NCBI GenBank assembly: GCA_027038695.1 | Contig: JALWHA010000337.1 | Span: 1-6,491 of the forward strand | DNA length: 6,491 bases | Reading direction: 5' to 3' | From: Acidobacteriota bacterium | GTDB taxonomy: Bacteria; Acidobacteriota; Holophagae; Thermotomaculales; Thermotomaculaceae | In this document: piece by piece, positions 6,322 to 6,491 of the stretch | How the letters are laid out: every line of letters starts with the position of its first letter | How positions within the stretch are numbered: position 1 is the first letter of the stretch | Notes under the pieces: generated by a model | Databases searched by the model: none | Told to the model about the DNA's origin: nothing | What the model saw: only the letters and a program-made list of their open reading frames with translations | Made by a program: the position numbers and the translations under genes

Positions 6322-6346
6322 AAAAACAATTTATTAATTTTTATCC
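6316..6346. repeat. 9-bp inverted repeat between small gene and methyltransferase
   Basis: GGATAAAAA (6316-6324) and TTTTTATCC (6338-6346) are exact reverse complements separated by 13 bp, and the left arm spans the stop codon of the small gene. The arm centres are 22 bp apart, close to two helical turns, which suits a dimeric DNA-binding protein. Neither strand has a T-run after the stem, so it does not look like an intrinsic terminator. As RNA it could be a weak stem that ends before the downstream Shine-Dalgarno. Confidence 0.5.
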
Positions 6347-6374
6347 CCGGAGAAAAAACTTTAGGAGCACAATA

Positions 6375-6491
6375 ATGAATACAAAAAGAAACGGAATTAA
6401 CGGATACAAAAAGAAATTCTGGGACATACTTGCAGATTTGTTTTCAGGTGCAGAGGTTGAAGGTAAAAGTGGATATGTGAATCTTCTAAAG
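6375..6491 (+). CDS. N-terminus of a probable DNA methyltransferase (partial)
   Basis: Only the first 39 codons are in the window and the frame stays open to the edge. GGAG at 6364-6367 lies 7 nt before the ATG and supports this start. The N-terminus, with NGxxGYKKKFWDxLADLFSGA at about 6-26 followed by EGKSGYVNLLK at 29-39, resembles from memory the opening of adenine-specific, type III-like site-specific DNA methyltransferases (typically GYxKKFWxxLxDLFVGAKxEGxSGYxNLMKIK). No catalytic motif (DPPY-type or FxGxG) lies within the visible part, so the assignment rests on this short N-terminal resemblance. If correct, a restriction enzyme or helicase-nuclease gene would be expected downstream, outside the window. 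Confidence 0.5.
   Translation, partial: MNTKRNGINGYKKKFWDILADLFSGAEVEGKSGYVNLLK

Noticed and set aside
6316..6346. Inverted repeat as an intrinsic terminator after the small gene
   Set aside because: The stem is followed by CCCGGAG, not a T-run, and the minus strand has none either.

Overview
The window is AT-rich bacterial chromosomal DNA. It holds five complete protein genes and the first 39 codons of a sixth. A PlsB-type glycerol-3-phosphate acyltransferase and a protein exported by a classical signal peptide suggest a Gram-negative-type bacterium. The sequence alone does not fix the phylum. There is no rRNA, tRNA, insertion sequence or CRISPR array.

Layout. Positions 1-141 are a short AT-rich flank leading into a secreted protein of unknown function (142-1155, +) with beta-propeller-like strand repeats. 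Its gene ends at a hairpin that looks like an intrinsic terminator (1168-1197). The next ~200 bases have no gene. Their first part (about 1201-1310) is clearly richer in G+C than what follows and folds into a series of small hairpins, so it may be the leader RNA of the next operon. That operon is a low-specificity threonine aldolase (ltaE, 1399-2436, +) followed after 10 bp by a small ion-transporter-superfamily permease (2447-3547, +). The permease converges on plsB (3544-5952, -), and the two stop codons overlap inside one TTAA.

plsB diverges from a small predicted winged-helix-like protein gene (6004-6321, +) across only 51 bp. That gap carries two extended -10 promoters lying on top of each other. 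The plsB promoter places the A of the start codon exactly at the expected transcription start, so plsB appears to be leaderless. Downstream of the small gene, a 9-bp inverted repeat precedes a well-placed Shine-Dalgarno and the start of a probable DNA methyltransferase that runs off the window, possibly opening a restriction-modification or related defence locus.

How the genes work together. LtaE cleaves threonine-type beta-hydroxy amino acids to glycine and an aldehyde; the permease is tightly coupled to it but its substrate is unknown. PlsB makes lysophosphatidic acid, the first step of membrane phospholipid synthesis. The small gene and the methyltransferase probably form a separate unit. 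The most interesting items are the degenerate second acyltransferase-like copy in the N-terminal half of PlsB, the leaderless, superimposed divergent promoters, the unidentified structured leader before ltaE, and the small-gene/methyltransferase pair at the right edge.
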